From the NCBI GenBank assembly GCA_947650285.1, contig CANTFL010001296.1:124001-188000 (forward strand): a stretch of 64,000 bases of DNA, written 5' to 3'. The position numbers were made by a program, and so were the translations under genes. The stretch is from Hyaloperonospora brassicae (lineage: Eukaryota > Oomycota > Peronosporomycetes > Peronosporales > Peronosporaceae). This document shows, piece by piece, positions 30,897 to 43,029 of this stretch; positions within the stretch are counted from its first letter, which is position 1, and every line of letters starts with the position of its first letter. The notes below the pieces were generated by a model. The model searched no databases, was not told where the DNA came from, and saw only the letters and a list, made by a program, of their open reading frames with translations.

Positions 30897-33005
30897 AGGA
30901 GTTATTGCGTGTCGTGAATGCTGATGGCGGTAGACAAGGGAAGTACCATATTCGTAAACAAAGCGGAGCACAAATGGGGGTTGACCGAGGGCATTAAGTG
31001 CAGGGCTACTAGTCGTCGAGAAATTTGGCTGACGGGGAGAAGTGCATGATGCGATGTCGCATGAGGTACTGTTTCTCGCGATCTCTTCGAGCACGAGGTA
31101 TTCGACACTGACGTCACATCTAATGTAGCAAGCAGCAACGTATTGCAAATAGAGGATGGAAAACAGGACAGCACGACCAGTCTCGACGTCAAGCGCATCG
31201 AGTTGAAGTGGATGCACGTTCGACCATGAAGCTCAACAGACGCCACACATCCGTAAAAACGTCGGGGTCATCACGGTATGGGCGTACTCACTATTTTTAC
31301 TTGTCACCTGTGGAATCGTCAGTGCAATCATGCTGATGTAAAAAAGTTTGACAATGCCAGTGCGTAAGATGAAGGCGAAGATGTTCTTGATGGCGCGATT
31401 TACATATTGATTCGAAAAAGCAGGATCTTCGGAGCAAACTACGTACTTTCGACGTCATGCTTTTGGTCAGACAGAGAGGATCGAGACGACGTGTGATGGT
31501 TTGCACGATGGCGGAAACGTCAAGCAAAGGTCCCATCGAGCCTGTGTCGTCGCTAGCTGAGATCTTTCTGATGAGTGGAGTATGCACAAAGGCGAAGTCA
31601 ATTGTTCCTCAACATACCTCAATGTTGACAACAACAAAGTCAAAGTAGACGCGAGTGATGCATCCAGAGGTAGAGTAAACCCACGCAACGCTGTCAGGAT
31701 ATTGGCTACTTTTTTCAACATGGTATGACATGCATCAAGCAGCGCAGGAATCGACATCGATGTGGTGAGCAACATTACCGAAATGCCACGGATCTTCGCG
31801 GAAGTGAACGTGGCGACGTCGAAGTGTCGGATCGGGCGAAGTTTGTGTCACTTTGATCAATAGAAGGAACCGGCATCATCTACACAAGCTGCAGCAGAAA
31901 GAATCTGTAGAGCGCATACAGCCAACTACCAGAAGAAGCATGCAAAGATAATATTATGTGATGCAGTGTTAAGGCAACGGGGTGACCAATGCACCATGTA
32001 CGATTGTACATGTCTTGCGAGGACCCCAATGAACTTCGACTTTACCAAGAACGTGCCGAGTGCACAATACCGCTAAGCTCATGATGACGCACGAGTGTCA
32101 GCTGATAGGATAAGCTCAAAGTGACGCTACCGAGACAACAACGATCAAAAAGAGAGACTCTACTACTGCCAGCCGGCTACGTGAATACGTCTTGTGCTGT
32201 CTTGTATCGGATATGACCGCTTCCAAGGCCATTGGATTTTGCAGAGGGATCCGGACTAGCTGTCAGACAACGTGTATTGCAGTGCCTGCGCTTGACAGAG
32301 AGATTTTGCAGCGAAGTTAATGCGTGCTGCTTTATTAGCTCAGGCACGAGGCGGGAGAAATGGTGCATGAAAGTATCAATGTTAGACAACGATGGGTAGT
32401 CTTACTACAAGAAGATTCATTCGCATGATGCCACCCACCACAACCGTTTTCACATCTATTCCAGCTAGCGTTTCGGAAAACCGCTACTGCACAAGCTCAT
32501 CGATCGACACTGACGTGGTGGGTGGTCCATACGACACCTTCAGCACAAGCATATTGTGGAAGGTCGATCAAAGCCTGTTCGGAAGCAAGCGTCCCAGCAG
32601 CTAGTGCATACAACCCGTTCCAGTCGATGGGAGCAATGAAAAATACTGCCTAGCACGTGGATAGGGACGCAGCAAAACATGACTCAGGTACAGAGTTACC
32701 CGTTACTTGCTATCACCAATAATGCTCTCTTCGAACCGACATTTCAATAACCAAACAGTCGATGCACTCGCGTGTACCGGTGATCGATGTCAATTGGACC
32801 CATATCTGAGCCAGCGATCGGCAAAACGTCAAAGGAGCAACAGTCCAGACCATTGTCAAAGTTGGCAAGGTCAACTCGAGTGCTGATTACGATGCTGCCC
32901 TTCATCGTTCGCGCATGAAACAAATGTGAAACATCGTGTGGCCAAGCGAAGTGTTCGTGCACCAACTCAAAGCGACTGGTGTTTGCGCGAGGGATATCAA
33001 ACACA
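30897..33005 (-). pseudogene. Probable decayed multi-exon gene
   Basis: The minus strand holds a series of protein-like segments separated by plausible short introns and by damage. From 5' to 3': RANTSRFELVHEHFAWPHDV (about 32990), FFIAPIDWNGLYALAAG (about 32640), SVSIDELVQ then a stop then RFSETLAGIDVK (about 32500-32440), NIDTFMHHFSRLVPEL (about 32385), SMSIPALLDACHTMLKK (about 31755), KISASDDTGSMGPLLDV (about 31570), NIFAFILRTGIVKLFYI (about 31390) and FSILYLQYVAACYIRC (about 31150). Some joins are GT-AG (for example gtatgt...catcag near 31630-31590); others need frameshifts. It reads as a membrane-containing protein losing its frame. No family recognised. A live gene with many small exons is the alternative. 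Confidence 0.35.
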
Positions 33006-33039
33006 GATGAGGCTGAACATTAGCACGAGCAGAGATGCG

Positions 33040-35040
33040 TTAAAATGATTTTCCAACGAGCGCTACTTTTGTGTTTGTAATCAAGATCGGCACGACCGAC
33101 GGGTCCGCCAAAGTGGATACGTCGCCAAGCGAGTCCTCCTCACCATGAGCGATTTTGCGCAGCACGCGGCGCATGATCTTGCCACTTCGCGTCTTCGGCA
33201 AGCCTGGCACCAGCACAACCAGATCAGGAGCTGCAAAAGCTCCAATGTGCGCACGAACTTGTTGTACAAGCTCTTTTTCCACGTCCTTCGACGGTTCCAT
33301 ACTGTCCACTAGCGCCACAAAACAGCAGATGCCCTCGCCCTTGATGCCGTGCGGGATCCCGATCACTGCTGCCTCTGCAACAACGTTGTGTGCCGTCAGC
33401 GTACTTTCGATTTCCGCCGTGCCAATGCGGTGACCAGACGTGCACAGCACATCGTCGATACGGCCCGTGATAAAGTAGTAGCCGTCCTTGTCGCGGCGAC
33501 AGCCATCGCCAGTGAAGTACAGACCCTTGTGAGTCGACATGTACACCTGCAAATAGCGGTGGTGGTTGCCATACACAGTACGGGCTAAGCCTGGCCAGGG
33601 TTTGCGGATGCAAAGCTGACCTTCGACGTTGTTTCCCTTAATCTCGTTGCCGTGCTCATCAGTAATCACGAAATCAATACCGAAGAACGGCTTCGCGCAC
33701 GAACCTGGCTTCATGGGAGTGGCACCTGGAAGGCCCACACCAATGTGCCCTCCAGTCTCCGTTTGCCAGTACGTGTCGGTGATGTAGCATTGGCGATTAC
33801 CGACAACTTCGTAATACCATTTCCACGCCTCTGGGTTGATTGGCTCGCCAACACTGCCCAGGACCTTCAGGCTAGACAGATCATAGTTCGCAATCTTGTC
33901 ATTGCCGCGGGCCATTAACGCACGGATGGCCGTCGGAGCAGTGTAGAACTTGGTCACCTTGTGGCGCTGAATCAGGTCCCAATACCGACCGTGATCCGGG
34001 TACATTGGCGTGCTCTCGAACATCACAGTCGTCACGCCATTGGCAAGGGGACCGTAGATGATATAGCTGTGGCCCGTGATCCAGCCCGCGTCCGCGACAC
34101 ACGCGTGCACATCGTCTGGCTGTAGGTCAAAGGTGTATTTACAAGTGATCATTGCATAGAGCAAGTACCCTGCCGTCGTGTGAGCAATACCTTTGGGAGA
34201 ACCTGTTGACCCCGATGTGTACAGGATGAACATCAGGTCCTCTGAGTCCATACACTCGGCAGGACAATACGGACGATGACGCTGCATCTCGTTGTCCATG
34301 TCAATGTCAATCCTTGCGTTCATCTTCACTTCTGGATTCCGCGTGCGTTTGAAGACAAACACGTTGCGAACAAACTCGAGACCATCCACTGCAACATCAA
34401 CAATCTGCTTGAGAGGTAGCGTGCGGCCGCCACGCTTGCCCTCGTCGGAAGTGAAGACCCATTGGGTGGAAGCATCAATGAGGCGGTCGCGCAGAGCTTC
34501 GGCCGAGAAGCCGGCAAACACGACACTGTGCACAGCTCCGATACGAGTGCAAGCCAGCATGACAAAGGCAATTTCAGGGATCATGGGCATGTAGATAGCG
34601 ACCGTGTCGCCCTTCTTGACCCCTGCATGTTTCATGGCATTGGCGACCCGGCACGTCTCTTCCAGTAGCTCAGCGTACGTGATCTTGCGGCCCTGGCCAA
34701 CCTCATCGGCTTCCCAGATAATCGCCACCTTGTCTGCGTGTGTCTTGACGTGGCGGTCAATGCAGTTGACACTCACGTTCGTCTGACCGTTGAGAAACCA
34801 AGCCATGTCGCCCTTGCCGATCGCGCCCGTGACGGTCTGATCAAAGTCTCGAAACCAGTCCAAGTTCGCTCGAGCGAGCTCCCCCCAGAACTGCTCAGGG
34901 TCTTCGATCGAACGCGTGTACATGGCCTCGTATTGCTCCATGCTCTGCACGTGCGCGGTCTTGAGCTGAGGACGAATGGGGGCATACACTTCGCCCCCGC
35001 AGGCGTTTGTGGAGTTGAGCATGATCGACTGGGGGCTCAT
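33040..35040 (-). CDS. ACS: Acetyl-CoA synthetase
   Basis: 666 residues from the first ATG at 35040; the open frame continues upstream only through a GTG. It makes acetyl-CoA from acetate, CoA and ATP through acetyl-AMP. The ANL-family P-loop YTSGSTGSPKG lies at about 274-284. WITGHSYIIYGPL, the adenylate-binding YWQTETGG and the hinge region TGDGCRRDKDGYYFITGR are all present. The C-terminal KTRSGKIMRR carries the catalytic, acetylation-regulated Lys. Length and domain order are those of cytosolic AMP-forming ACS. No organelle-targeting peptide is seen with this start. The nearby class IV sirtuin is not evidence of linked regulation, although sirtuins activate ACS by deacetylation elsewhere. 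Residues about 34-172 are duplicated in inverted orientation at 36175-36594. Confidence 0.96.
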   Translation of the reverse strand: MSPQSIMLNSTNACGGEVYAPIRPQLKTAHVQSMEQYEAMYTRSIEDPEQFWGELARANLDWFRDFDQTVTGAIGKGDMAWFLNGQTNVSVNCIDRHVKTHADKVAIIWEADEVGQGRKITYAELLEETCRVANAMKHAGVKKGDTVAIYMPMIPEIAFVMLACTRIGAVHSVVFAGFSAEALRDRLIDASTQWVFTSDEGKRGGRTLPLKQIVDVAVDGLEFVRNVFVFKRTRNPEVKMNARIDIDMDNEMQRHRPYCPAECMDSEDLMFILYTSGSTGSPKGIAHTTAGYLLYAMITCKYTFDLQPDDVHACVADAGWITGHSYIIYGPLANGVTTVMFESTPMYPDHGRYWDLIQRHKVTKFYTAPTAIRALMARGNDKIANYDLSSLKVLGSVGEPINPEAWKWYYEVVGNRQCYITDTYWQTETGGHIGVGLPGATPMKPGSCAKPFFGIDFVITDEHGNEIKGNNVEGQLCIRKPWPGLARTVYGNHHRYLQVYMSTHKGLYFTGDGCRRDKDGYYFITGRIDDVLCTSGHRIGTAEIESTLTAHNVVAEAAVIGIPHGIKGEGICCFVALVDSMEPSKDVEKELVQQVRAHIGAFAAPDLVVLVPGLPKTRSGKIMRRVLRKIAHGEEDSLGDVSTLADPSVVPILITNTKVALVGKSF

Positions 35041-36174
35041 GTGAGGACGGATACACACGAGGAGTGAGTGAGTGAGTGACCTGACCAATGTGCTCGTGGA
35101 AGCAACTGCGAGAATGAGCACGGACGGACGTGCTGGGCAGTACTATCCTATTACGGGTACACTCTTGATGTCAATGGATGGAATAGGGCGGTTTCGTCAG
35201 TCTCACTTTGCAGGCGCACGCTCGACCACTGAGCGTGCCACGTGTGACGGTTAAGCTGATTTGGATCCACGGGATACGCAAAAGCTGTCTGGATAAGACA
35301 CGAGAAGCGAAGAGAGTGCGCTTGACGCTGTATGCACAACATCGTGCGTGTTGTAATACCGGTTGATGGAGGAGAGACGACGCGACTTGGCCGTTCCAGC
35401 GATGGCATCCATCCCCCTTTCTTTCTTTCGCTACCGCGTGGTCGCGTTTCGCTTGAAACGCAAGGGCGGCACTTGCGTCCCACGTACTCCCCCGTGGGCT
35501 TTGTCGCTCTCGGCCTTTTTCTCCTCAGCAAAGGCGCGAAGCGCCGCCCGTGATTGTCCAGCGCAATTGCGGGATCTCGCACCGGCAGTTGCTGACTGTG
35601 CACCGGTTGGTCTCTTCCTACGTGCTGTAACGAATTGCATGGTGGGAAAGTTGTTTGGGGGAGTACGGACCAGAATGGAGCCGTTGCGACTGCTCACGTC
35701 GCTCGATGTACCTAGAGGTTACACGCGGGTGGACGTGCCATGCGTGAACTCTCTGGTAACAAGACGCAAGACGCGCGACGACTCACTAATGCCACGACGT
35801 TACTGTATCTGCAGCCGCTGCCTCCGCCCAAAGCGTCTCTTGCAGTGCTACAATATGTTTCGCTCTGTCGAAAGCGGGACACAAGTTGAAGCTGGTGGGG
35901 GACTCACGAACTGAACGTGCGTGTACAGCTGTCGGTCATTCTGCTCGACAGCGGCTGCGCACTGACTGTACATGAACCCTCTGCGCGTCCATCGAGCTCT
36001 CTGTCTAGTTGCTCTACGTGCTTAGAATCGAGAGGCGGCCGTCAAAAGCCCCGTGATGAACTCTCTATTTTGGTGTCAAGTCGACCAAACCAAACACCTG
36101 ACCGTCCATAGTGTCGCCATTTGCAGACGTATGTTTGACGTTCTTCAGTTGGCTTGAAGACGATACATGAATGG
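35041..36174. other. Stretch between ACS and its inverted fragment
   Basis: 5' flank of ACS followed by unique sequence. A plus-strand frame of up to 183 codons (35363-35914) is Arg/Pro-rich without family features, and I do not call it. Confidence 0.4.
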
Positions 36175-36603
36175 CATGGAGCAATACGCGGTCATGTACA
36201 CGCGTTCGATCGAAGACCCTGAGCAGTTCTGGGGGGAGCTCGCTCGAGCGAACTTGGACTGGTTCCGAGACTTTGATCAGACCGTCACGGGCGCGATCGG
36301 CAAGGGCGACATGGCTTGGTTTCTCAACGGTCAGACGAACGTGAGTGTCAACTGCATTGACCGCCACGTCAAGACACACGCAGACAAGGTGGCGATTATC
36401 TGGGAAGCCGATGAGGTTGGCCAGGGCCGCAAGATCACGTACGCTGAGCTACTGGAAGAGACGTGCCGGGTCGCCAATGCCATGAAACATGCAGGGGTCA
36501 AGAAGGGCGACACGGTCGCTATCTACATGCCCATGATCCCTGAAATTGCCTTTGTCATGCTGGCTTGCACTCGTATCGGAGCTGTGCACAGTGCAACGAC
36601 CTG
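36175..36603 (+). pseudogene. Truncated inverted copy of acetyl-CoA synthetase
   Basis: Bases 36175-36594 match ACS bases 34942-34524 in reverse, with only a few single-base differences. The copy spans ACS residues about 34-172, starting at MEQY and ending at GAVHS, then runs into unrelated bases and a TGA at 36601. It lacks the P-loop and all later catalytic motifs, so it cannot be active. The near-identity means a recent segmental duplication. An in-frame ATG two codons upstream of MEQY keeps a 145-codon open frame. Confidence 0.9.
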
Positions 36604-37136
36604 ATCTTCCCCTGTCGCGTATCGTGGCGTACTCACTTGGCAGTTTCTTTGATCTGTAGAAGCCGTCGTATTGTATAGCGATAGCAATCAATCAAAATGA
36701 AGGGCTTGAGAAGAAGCGAAGCAAAACTAGTACATGTGTCTTGCGCTCGTCCACTCGTTCTCGCGGGGTGTGTGTGTGTGCCTGTGGTAAGCACTGACTG
36801 CGATAATGGCCGATTGAAGAGGACATTGCGGTGCTTCAAAACGAGCGTCAAGCACGCGAAAGGTGCGACAAAGTGCACAGTGCTGTCGAAATGGTCGTTG
36901 GGATACCAATGGACAGTCTACATACAAGACGCAATCTGCATTCGCGAGACGCGTAGATGGAAAGCCAGCAATCGAACATCTCTGTCCAGGTGAGTACAAC
37001 TTCGTGTAATCGTTGCTGACCGTGGCGCGACTGAGGACGACGTTGTTGACGACCAATGACGCAGCCGGGATGATTGACGACTGCGCAGAGCTAACGGTAG
37101 TCAATGCTTGAGTAGTATAGCCCAACACTTCGGTGG

Positions 37137-37719
37137 TCAGGCAGCGGCTTTGTCGTCATTACTGTCTGTAACAAGGTCGAAGAACTTGAGGCTTCGGTTG
37201 ATAGCACGTTCACAATACTTTGTGGTGTTGTCGTGCAGGTACAGGCTCTTCACTTCGCTGGCGGTGCAGCTGAAGCAGATTTGCGACTCAGCTGATCGTA
37301 CAGGTCGGCGATCTATGACAAAAGCACACCATAGGCCGAGGGCATTCGAGTCAGACATGACCCCTTCTCGCTTGTCGTCTACAAAGCTCTACGCTCGTCC
37401 TTCGAGCTGCACCCTAAACAACAAACAGCGAAAGCCGACCCACCTGCGAAATAAACTGCTTCTGCTCTTTCAACAGTTGTGCGGTCGTGTCGACTCCGGT
37501 GGGGCGAACGCCGCGTCCCCGCCGGTTGGCCACCAACGCCGCCGCAATCTTCTTCGCGTTGTTGTCCACGCATTCGATGAGCTCCTGCACGCGCTGCACC
37601 TCATCAGGCACGGCGTCGCCACGTCGTAGTAACGCATTCAGCACGGTACGGCTTCCGGTAACATACTGCTCCGGCGGTCCCGCAGTTGTAGCAGAAGTAA
37701 CAGCAGTGGCGTCCACCAT
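37137..37719 (-). CDS. Small two-exon gene, unknown function
   Basis: The proposed exons are 37719-37444 and 37388-37137, with a 55-nt GTGGGT...TAG intron in phase 0, giving 175 residues. Exon 1 (MVDATAVTSATTAGPPEQ...) is helical with a heptad-like stretch (DEVQRVQELIECVDNNAKK) and ends LLKEQKQFISQ. Exon 2 continues SFVDDKREGVMSDSN and ends NRSLKFFDLVTDSNDDKAAA. Both exons are open and coding-like, and the phase agrees, but the donor and acceptor were chosen by eye. Alternatives are two separate small genes, with exon 2 starting at the ATG 37358, or read-through of exon 1 for 9 more codons. No family recognised. Confidence 0.5.
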
Positions 37720-39425
37720 AAATAACGATAACGATGGGAGCAATGATGATGTGAACGACGAAGACTTTCCACGAATGAGGTTTTATTATCGAAAAAATCG
37801 GATAATCCGCAGATATTCATATAAAAGGCAGGACAACCTGAGAAAATAACAGCAGGCACTCAATAATCAAAATTTCGAATCATGCACCACCAGATGTCCA
37901 AAACAGATGGCACCAAATAAGCAAACATCAAACACAATGCACCAGTGATTTCGAAAACGTACGACCGAATAAAACGGATGCCTGGGATCAATCATACATA
38001 CCCACGCACCCTTCGTCATTCTCGTTCATAATTCAGCGATCAGAAGCCACTTTTCGGTACACATGGTGTAGAAATCGTAAAGGTGAATGAACGCTCAAAT
38101 GCGATCGAAATGGTATTATTTATTATAGATCATAGGGTCACGTTGCTTTTGTACTAAAGCTCCTTCAGCTAGCTTTACAAAATGACATTGTAAAAAGTGT
38201 AAGCTGTCGGTTTTGCGGTATCATTTGATCTCGTGAGATAAAACACTTCCATGTTAAAGTTAATGAGTGTGTGATAGGAGTTTCAAATTCAAAGGTACAG
38301 CCCGAGGCGGTCTGATATGACGGATCGATAGACAACACCAACTCGGACAGGCTTTGATAAGGTAACATAATTCAATTTATCACTTTTGCAGGTGATGACA
38401 TCGATGCTTGCCATCGCATATAGTAATTTGCGTGTTGAACAGCAAGCTATGCTGCTGGAATGTACAGGCCGCCACAAAAAAGAAGCCGCCGGGTAAAATA
38501 ATGCGGCTTGTGCTTCTTTCCGTATTTATGTATAAATTCTGTCCAGATAGACGCGATGTGTTACCTGCCATAAGAAATCGGCACAAAATGTTAGCAATCA
38601 GGCCCATTCGGTCAACATCGAACAAGTAGCTCAATATCTAGCTCTTCATAAACAATAAAAATATCAACATGGTCGCGTTACCTGTCTTTGCACTATACAA
38701 GAATGCTCGAGAGATAATTCATATATATTGTGTGCCAAAGATACGAGGTTGTCGACGATACATCCAAACTTTAACAAATTGCCAATCGATGAAAGGCAGA
38801 TTCGTCAAAACATTACTTCCGAAAGCGCTTTGTACAACATTAATGAGCGACATATTCGTAACGACTTAAGAACATTTAAGTTGACCACGTATTTCTCGCA
38901 GGTTCAATCAGTTTGAATAGTATGCACCCGCGAATTAGTCGTTGCACTCCTGAAGTTTCAGGTGCATGTTTTTCTTCGTTTATACCATGCATTTTATATT
39001 AAATAATTTTTAACATTATTTTCTCGAGTATTTGATGCATCATGTATCCTGTAATTTGACCACATCTTTGCTACGGACTAAATTCTTATGGTGCACCCTG
39101 TATGCGCCTGCCGTGTGTTTATTCCGCCAACGAAAGCATACATTATTCAATTTATCCTTTGTCAAAACTTAAATCAGAAGTCCGGGACTGGGCCATTCAT
39201 TGATTATGGTTCCCCGCTCCAATGATGGTCATATTGTTCACATTACATACTGCTATTGTACAAGTGAGGTAGTGAATTAAGATGCACCTATCGATTCAGG
39301 CAACAATACAGAATAATCCGAAAATTGATTATTTCATTAAATTATCCATGTAAGAAAGAAGTCTTGATGCATGTAGGTCAACATTACGGACGCGAATATG
39401 AATTTACAGAAGGGAATCGCTATTT

Positions 39426-39612
39426 CCACCACACCTATTGCAAACTCAAACACACCACACTTTTTGCTATTTGCGCCACACTTTTATTAAGGTCCGCCAC
39501 ATCACAGGTTACAAGTTCCACCGCACCATCACTTTTCTTTACTTACAACAGCATCACAACACCACACCATCTAAACACACCACTGCACCATCTTACCACA
39601 CCACCACATTAT
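39426..39612. repeat. CAC/CCA-rich low-complexity tract
   Basis: Many irregular cacac, ccacac and caccac units (for example ccacaccatctaaacacacc) spread over about 190 bases. Confidence 0.7.
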
Positions 39613-42195
39613 GGCCAAACTCAACACATAAGCCGTCTTTGCGAATCTAGACGCGCTTATAGATCATTTCAAGGAGTTTAAATTGGTGGTAGGTTCCACC
39701 TCCACAATAAACGATCCGACCATCCGCGCACCCATCCGCGTCTAACTAGGTTGTGACCTCGGCGTCTCATTTCAATAGCGAAAGTCAGTTCTTGTGAGAT
39801 AAATTTCCGACGCACCTTTGCTAAAGTAGTCAAACGGGTTGCAGAAACCGACTCAGTACGCTTTTTGTACAGATGATGACAATGAGGCGTAATCGCACGA
39901 CTTAATGAAACGCGTACGGGTCCGACGGTCCAACGGACGCCACTTGACATTCCATCGACATTTAAGCGTATGAACACTTCGCAAATGGCAAATAAGCGGC
40001 TAAATCTTTGCACAGCTGATAGTGGTGACTTCGGTGACGTCATGTACACAGCCCGTCTGCCTGCTACGCGTGGCTACCAGGTCTATCTGGTCTAGGTATA
40101 ATTAAGCGCTCCGCTTCAATGTCGGCAACACGTGGCAGTACTCGCTTTGTGCTTTGCTTGGATCACCTCGATCACCTCGCGCAGCGCTTAGCTCTTCCAA
40201 TACTCCAGTGACTATGTGCAGTGCTCAGCTTTATTTGAAAGTGACAACGTCTCCATCCACAGACATGCATGTTCCGTGACAGTATTTGGACAAATGCTGA
40301 TCAATCCGAACTTTTGGTTTCCAATAAGTATACATCAGCAACGACAAGAAGATCAGTTGAGAAGCTCCATCACGTACGATCGATCGACTTCGTATCCTAC
40401 CAGCATCATTGCTAGCATGCTTTGTGCTCACGTTGCGACTACGTGAACATAACAATTCGAAGCACATAGCAGCAACGGCTCTTATCCGCTGCGTACTGTG
40501 ATGTAAGAATGAAAGGGCAGTCAAGTACTTTGATACTCTATCATGAACCAATGAAGGAGTGCTCTAGGTCTTTACTTCTATACCGATGTGATCGAGCGAT
40601 TCTTCGTTAGCTACACCTTGGCAAGTACATGGAAGACAGCGCCACATTGGCAAACGCAAGATTGTGTCCTTGCTCACTATTGCTGGCTGATGCAGTTAAT
40701 TAAGTAATTTTGGCTACCCCGGTCGCTAGTGTACATGTTCCAATGCTATTTCCATAAGTATAAGTATAAGCTTGGTGTTTAAACTAACGAAAAGTTGTAT
40801 GGTTACACGGTACTCAGGTATGTATCGACCGTTTAAGTACATTGGCTCGCATTGCGAATTTGCTAATTTTTCATCGATGGTGAAGGTAAAGCTAAGATGT
40901 TTGGCGATCGCCAACAAAGATCGCCAGAAACAATTACTCTGCTAGAAATTTGAGCTTCGCTAGACATTCTTTAAATTCAATACATCAGGTGCTAAGCACG
41001 CAATCCGACATGTATACAGCGGATCGCTACAGACAGATGGTCAAATTGAGTAAGTGAAATATGTTATCACTATGTTTTCGTATTATTCGCGGCTGCGGAT
41101 AATCGTTGAAGCTACCCCATTCTTCCTCTCGGTAGGATTGCGATTAATAACGCCAAACTTGCCTCTATTGACTTTATATAATTTACTGTGAACGGCCTCG
41201 CATACACTCGCGTCCCGTTAACGCTACTACTGCATGGTTCTGGGATTAGCGGGGGGGGGCGATGGCCATCGGGGCGCTTTGTCGGTCCTATTACTAATTT
41301 AGAAAACACGCTTGGACATTCTTGCAATGAGATTTAATGTCTTACGACATGTGCGTGATTCGATCGATTACAGTACATATCGGAGATTCGACATACTGAT
41401 GCAAAAGGAAAAAGCTATACTAATACTGAAGAGATCAGACACCAAGTCTTGATATATACTAAAAAGCTACTTACAGATGTTTGTCCTCCTTATTAAGACG
41501 TAGTTGAGCCCGCACCCTGTATCATACCATTTGCGGTCATGTCGAGAAAGACCTTGCTCGCACGATCAAACTTTTGCGCAATTGTCATACAAGAAAAAAA
41601 ATACGTTGTGTTACTTGAGCCGTATCATAACCCTAGTTGTGGACAATGTAATACTGTAGGTAGCTAAAAGAATGGTCATACAACGGATTGCTCCATCCGC
41701 ATCAAAAAATCATCTTTACCCTGTCCATGCAATCAGTCAGTCAGTAACCAAAGACAAGCTTTCCACTCGCAAAACAAGATATTGCACCTCGTATGTTCGT
41801 TTGTCAATCGCTCGATGTCGGCATGAGATACCACCCACATTTTGGCCTTCACGTGAACAGCTCAACGAGAAAGGACCCCACCTGTTTCATGTGGTTGATA
41901 CTTCACGTGACGATGACGCGGTCAATGTAACTATCATTCAGTGAGTTAACGCGAAGATCCTGTGCCTAAAAACTCGTGGTGAAGATATTACACTGTGGTC
42001 AGACGGAGTCACTTACGACGGCTGTGCTGGAAAATCACAAGCTACAGCATACACGGACGCGGACTAGGGCAGTAATATTGACGCCGACGCTTAGTGTAGG
42101 GGACGAAGGTGATGACTGGTGGCGCATTAGTCATCTCCTAGCCGAAGCATCAGCATACGATGGCTCTGATCTCGATAGGGACGATATGCATGGTA

Positions 42196-42705
42196 CTAGC
42201 CTTGTGTTAACATGAAGTACAACGGTTTCGTGCGATGCGTAAGGATCTGAGTCATGAGCAAGTGGAAGTTACGTTGGCCTGGAATTAAAATCAAGGCGCA
42301 ATTGGACTTGTCAGCAATGTATACTGCAACGCCAGGACCAAGCACGTCGACATTCGTCATCACTTTATCCGAGATAGCGTGTCCCCAGAAATTATCGCTG
42401 TGGAAGAACATGTCGATAGTGAAGTAGTCGGTAGATATGTTGACAAAGGCACAAGCACCCAAACGACTTAATCCTGCTGCAGACACATGACATCGGATCC
42501 AAGCACGTACAGCGGTGAGTGGCAATGTTGGAGGAGCTGCAGTGGCTTTATTCTGCAGATAGGGTACATTACAGACGATAGGGTTGGACTCTTCACGTCG
42601 ATAGATGAAAGCTGGTGAAAGAAATGCAGAAAGGAATCCAGTGGAGTTGGCATACATGTTGAAGGTTCGGACCAATAAGGTTACGAACAGAGCTCCCAAT
42701 ATAAA
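42196..42705 (-). pseudogene. Possible exon or gene remnant with a membrane segment
   Basis: An open frame of about 170 codons without an upstream ATG. It begins with a hydrophobic helix (LFILGALFVTLLVRTF) and continues with ordered-looking sequence (FFHSDNFWGHAISDK, GPGVAVYIADKSNC, LILIPGQRNFHLL). A possible acceptor (ttatgcag) lies just upstream, so it may be a terminal exon whose partners I could not find. No family recognised. Confidence 0.25.
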
Positions 42706-43029
42706 CAACGTAGTTTTATCTGCATAACAAGTACGATTTCAACGGCCAGGCTATGTGCTTACAAAGTCTTTTGTGGATCCAGGAGGTGGAATGCTTTCTC
42801 TATCGACGGAGGTTGATCACTACAACGACGAGACGACCTTATTGTTCATGTCGATAGAGCTGGTGCAAGTTTTACCAGCTGCTAATGACTCGATACCGTA
42901 AAAAAGTTGGGTGCGACCGATTACCGTTGCAGTACGCTAATGAATAAAGAACCCCCTTATTTCTTCAAAAGGCCAATGACTTTATTTTGACACCCTTATA
43001 ACGCCACAAGCTCGACCAAGCCATCCGCT

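Larger units (their letters stand above)
37720..43029. other. AT-rich gene-poor region
   Basis: 5.3 kb with lower GC than the gene islands and only short, mostly unconvincing frames. A CAC/CCA-rich stretch lies at 39426-39612, a short G-run at 41251-41259, and a protein-like minus-strand piece at 42705-42196. It may be old mobile DNA, but no LTR, TIR or transposase could be traced. Confidence 0.5.

Noticed and set aside
35363..35914. 183-codon plus-strand frame between ACS and its fragment
   Set aside because: Arg/Pro-rich with no domain or hydrophobic core pattern. Read as chance.
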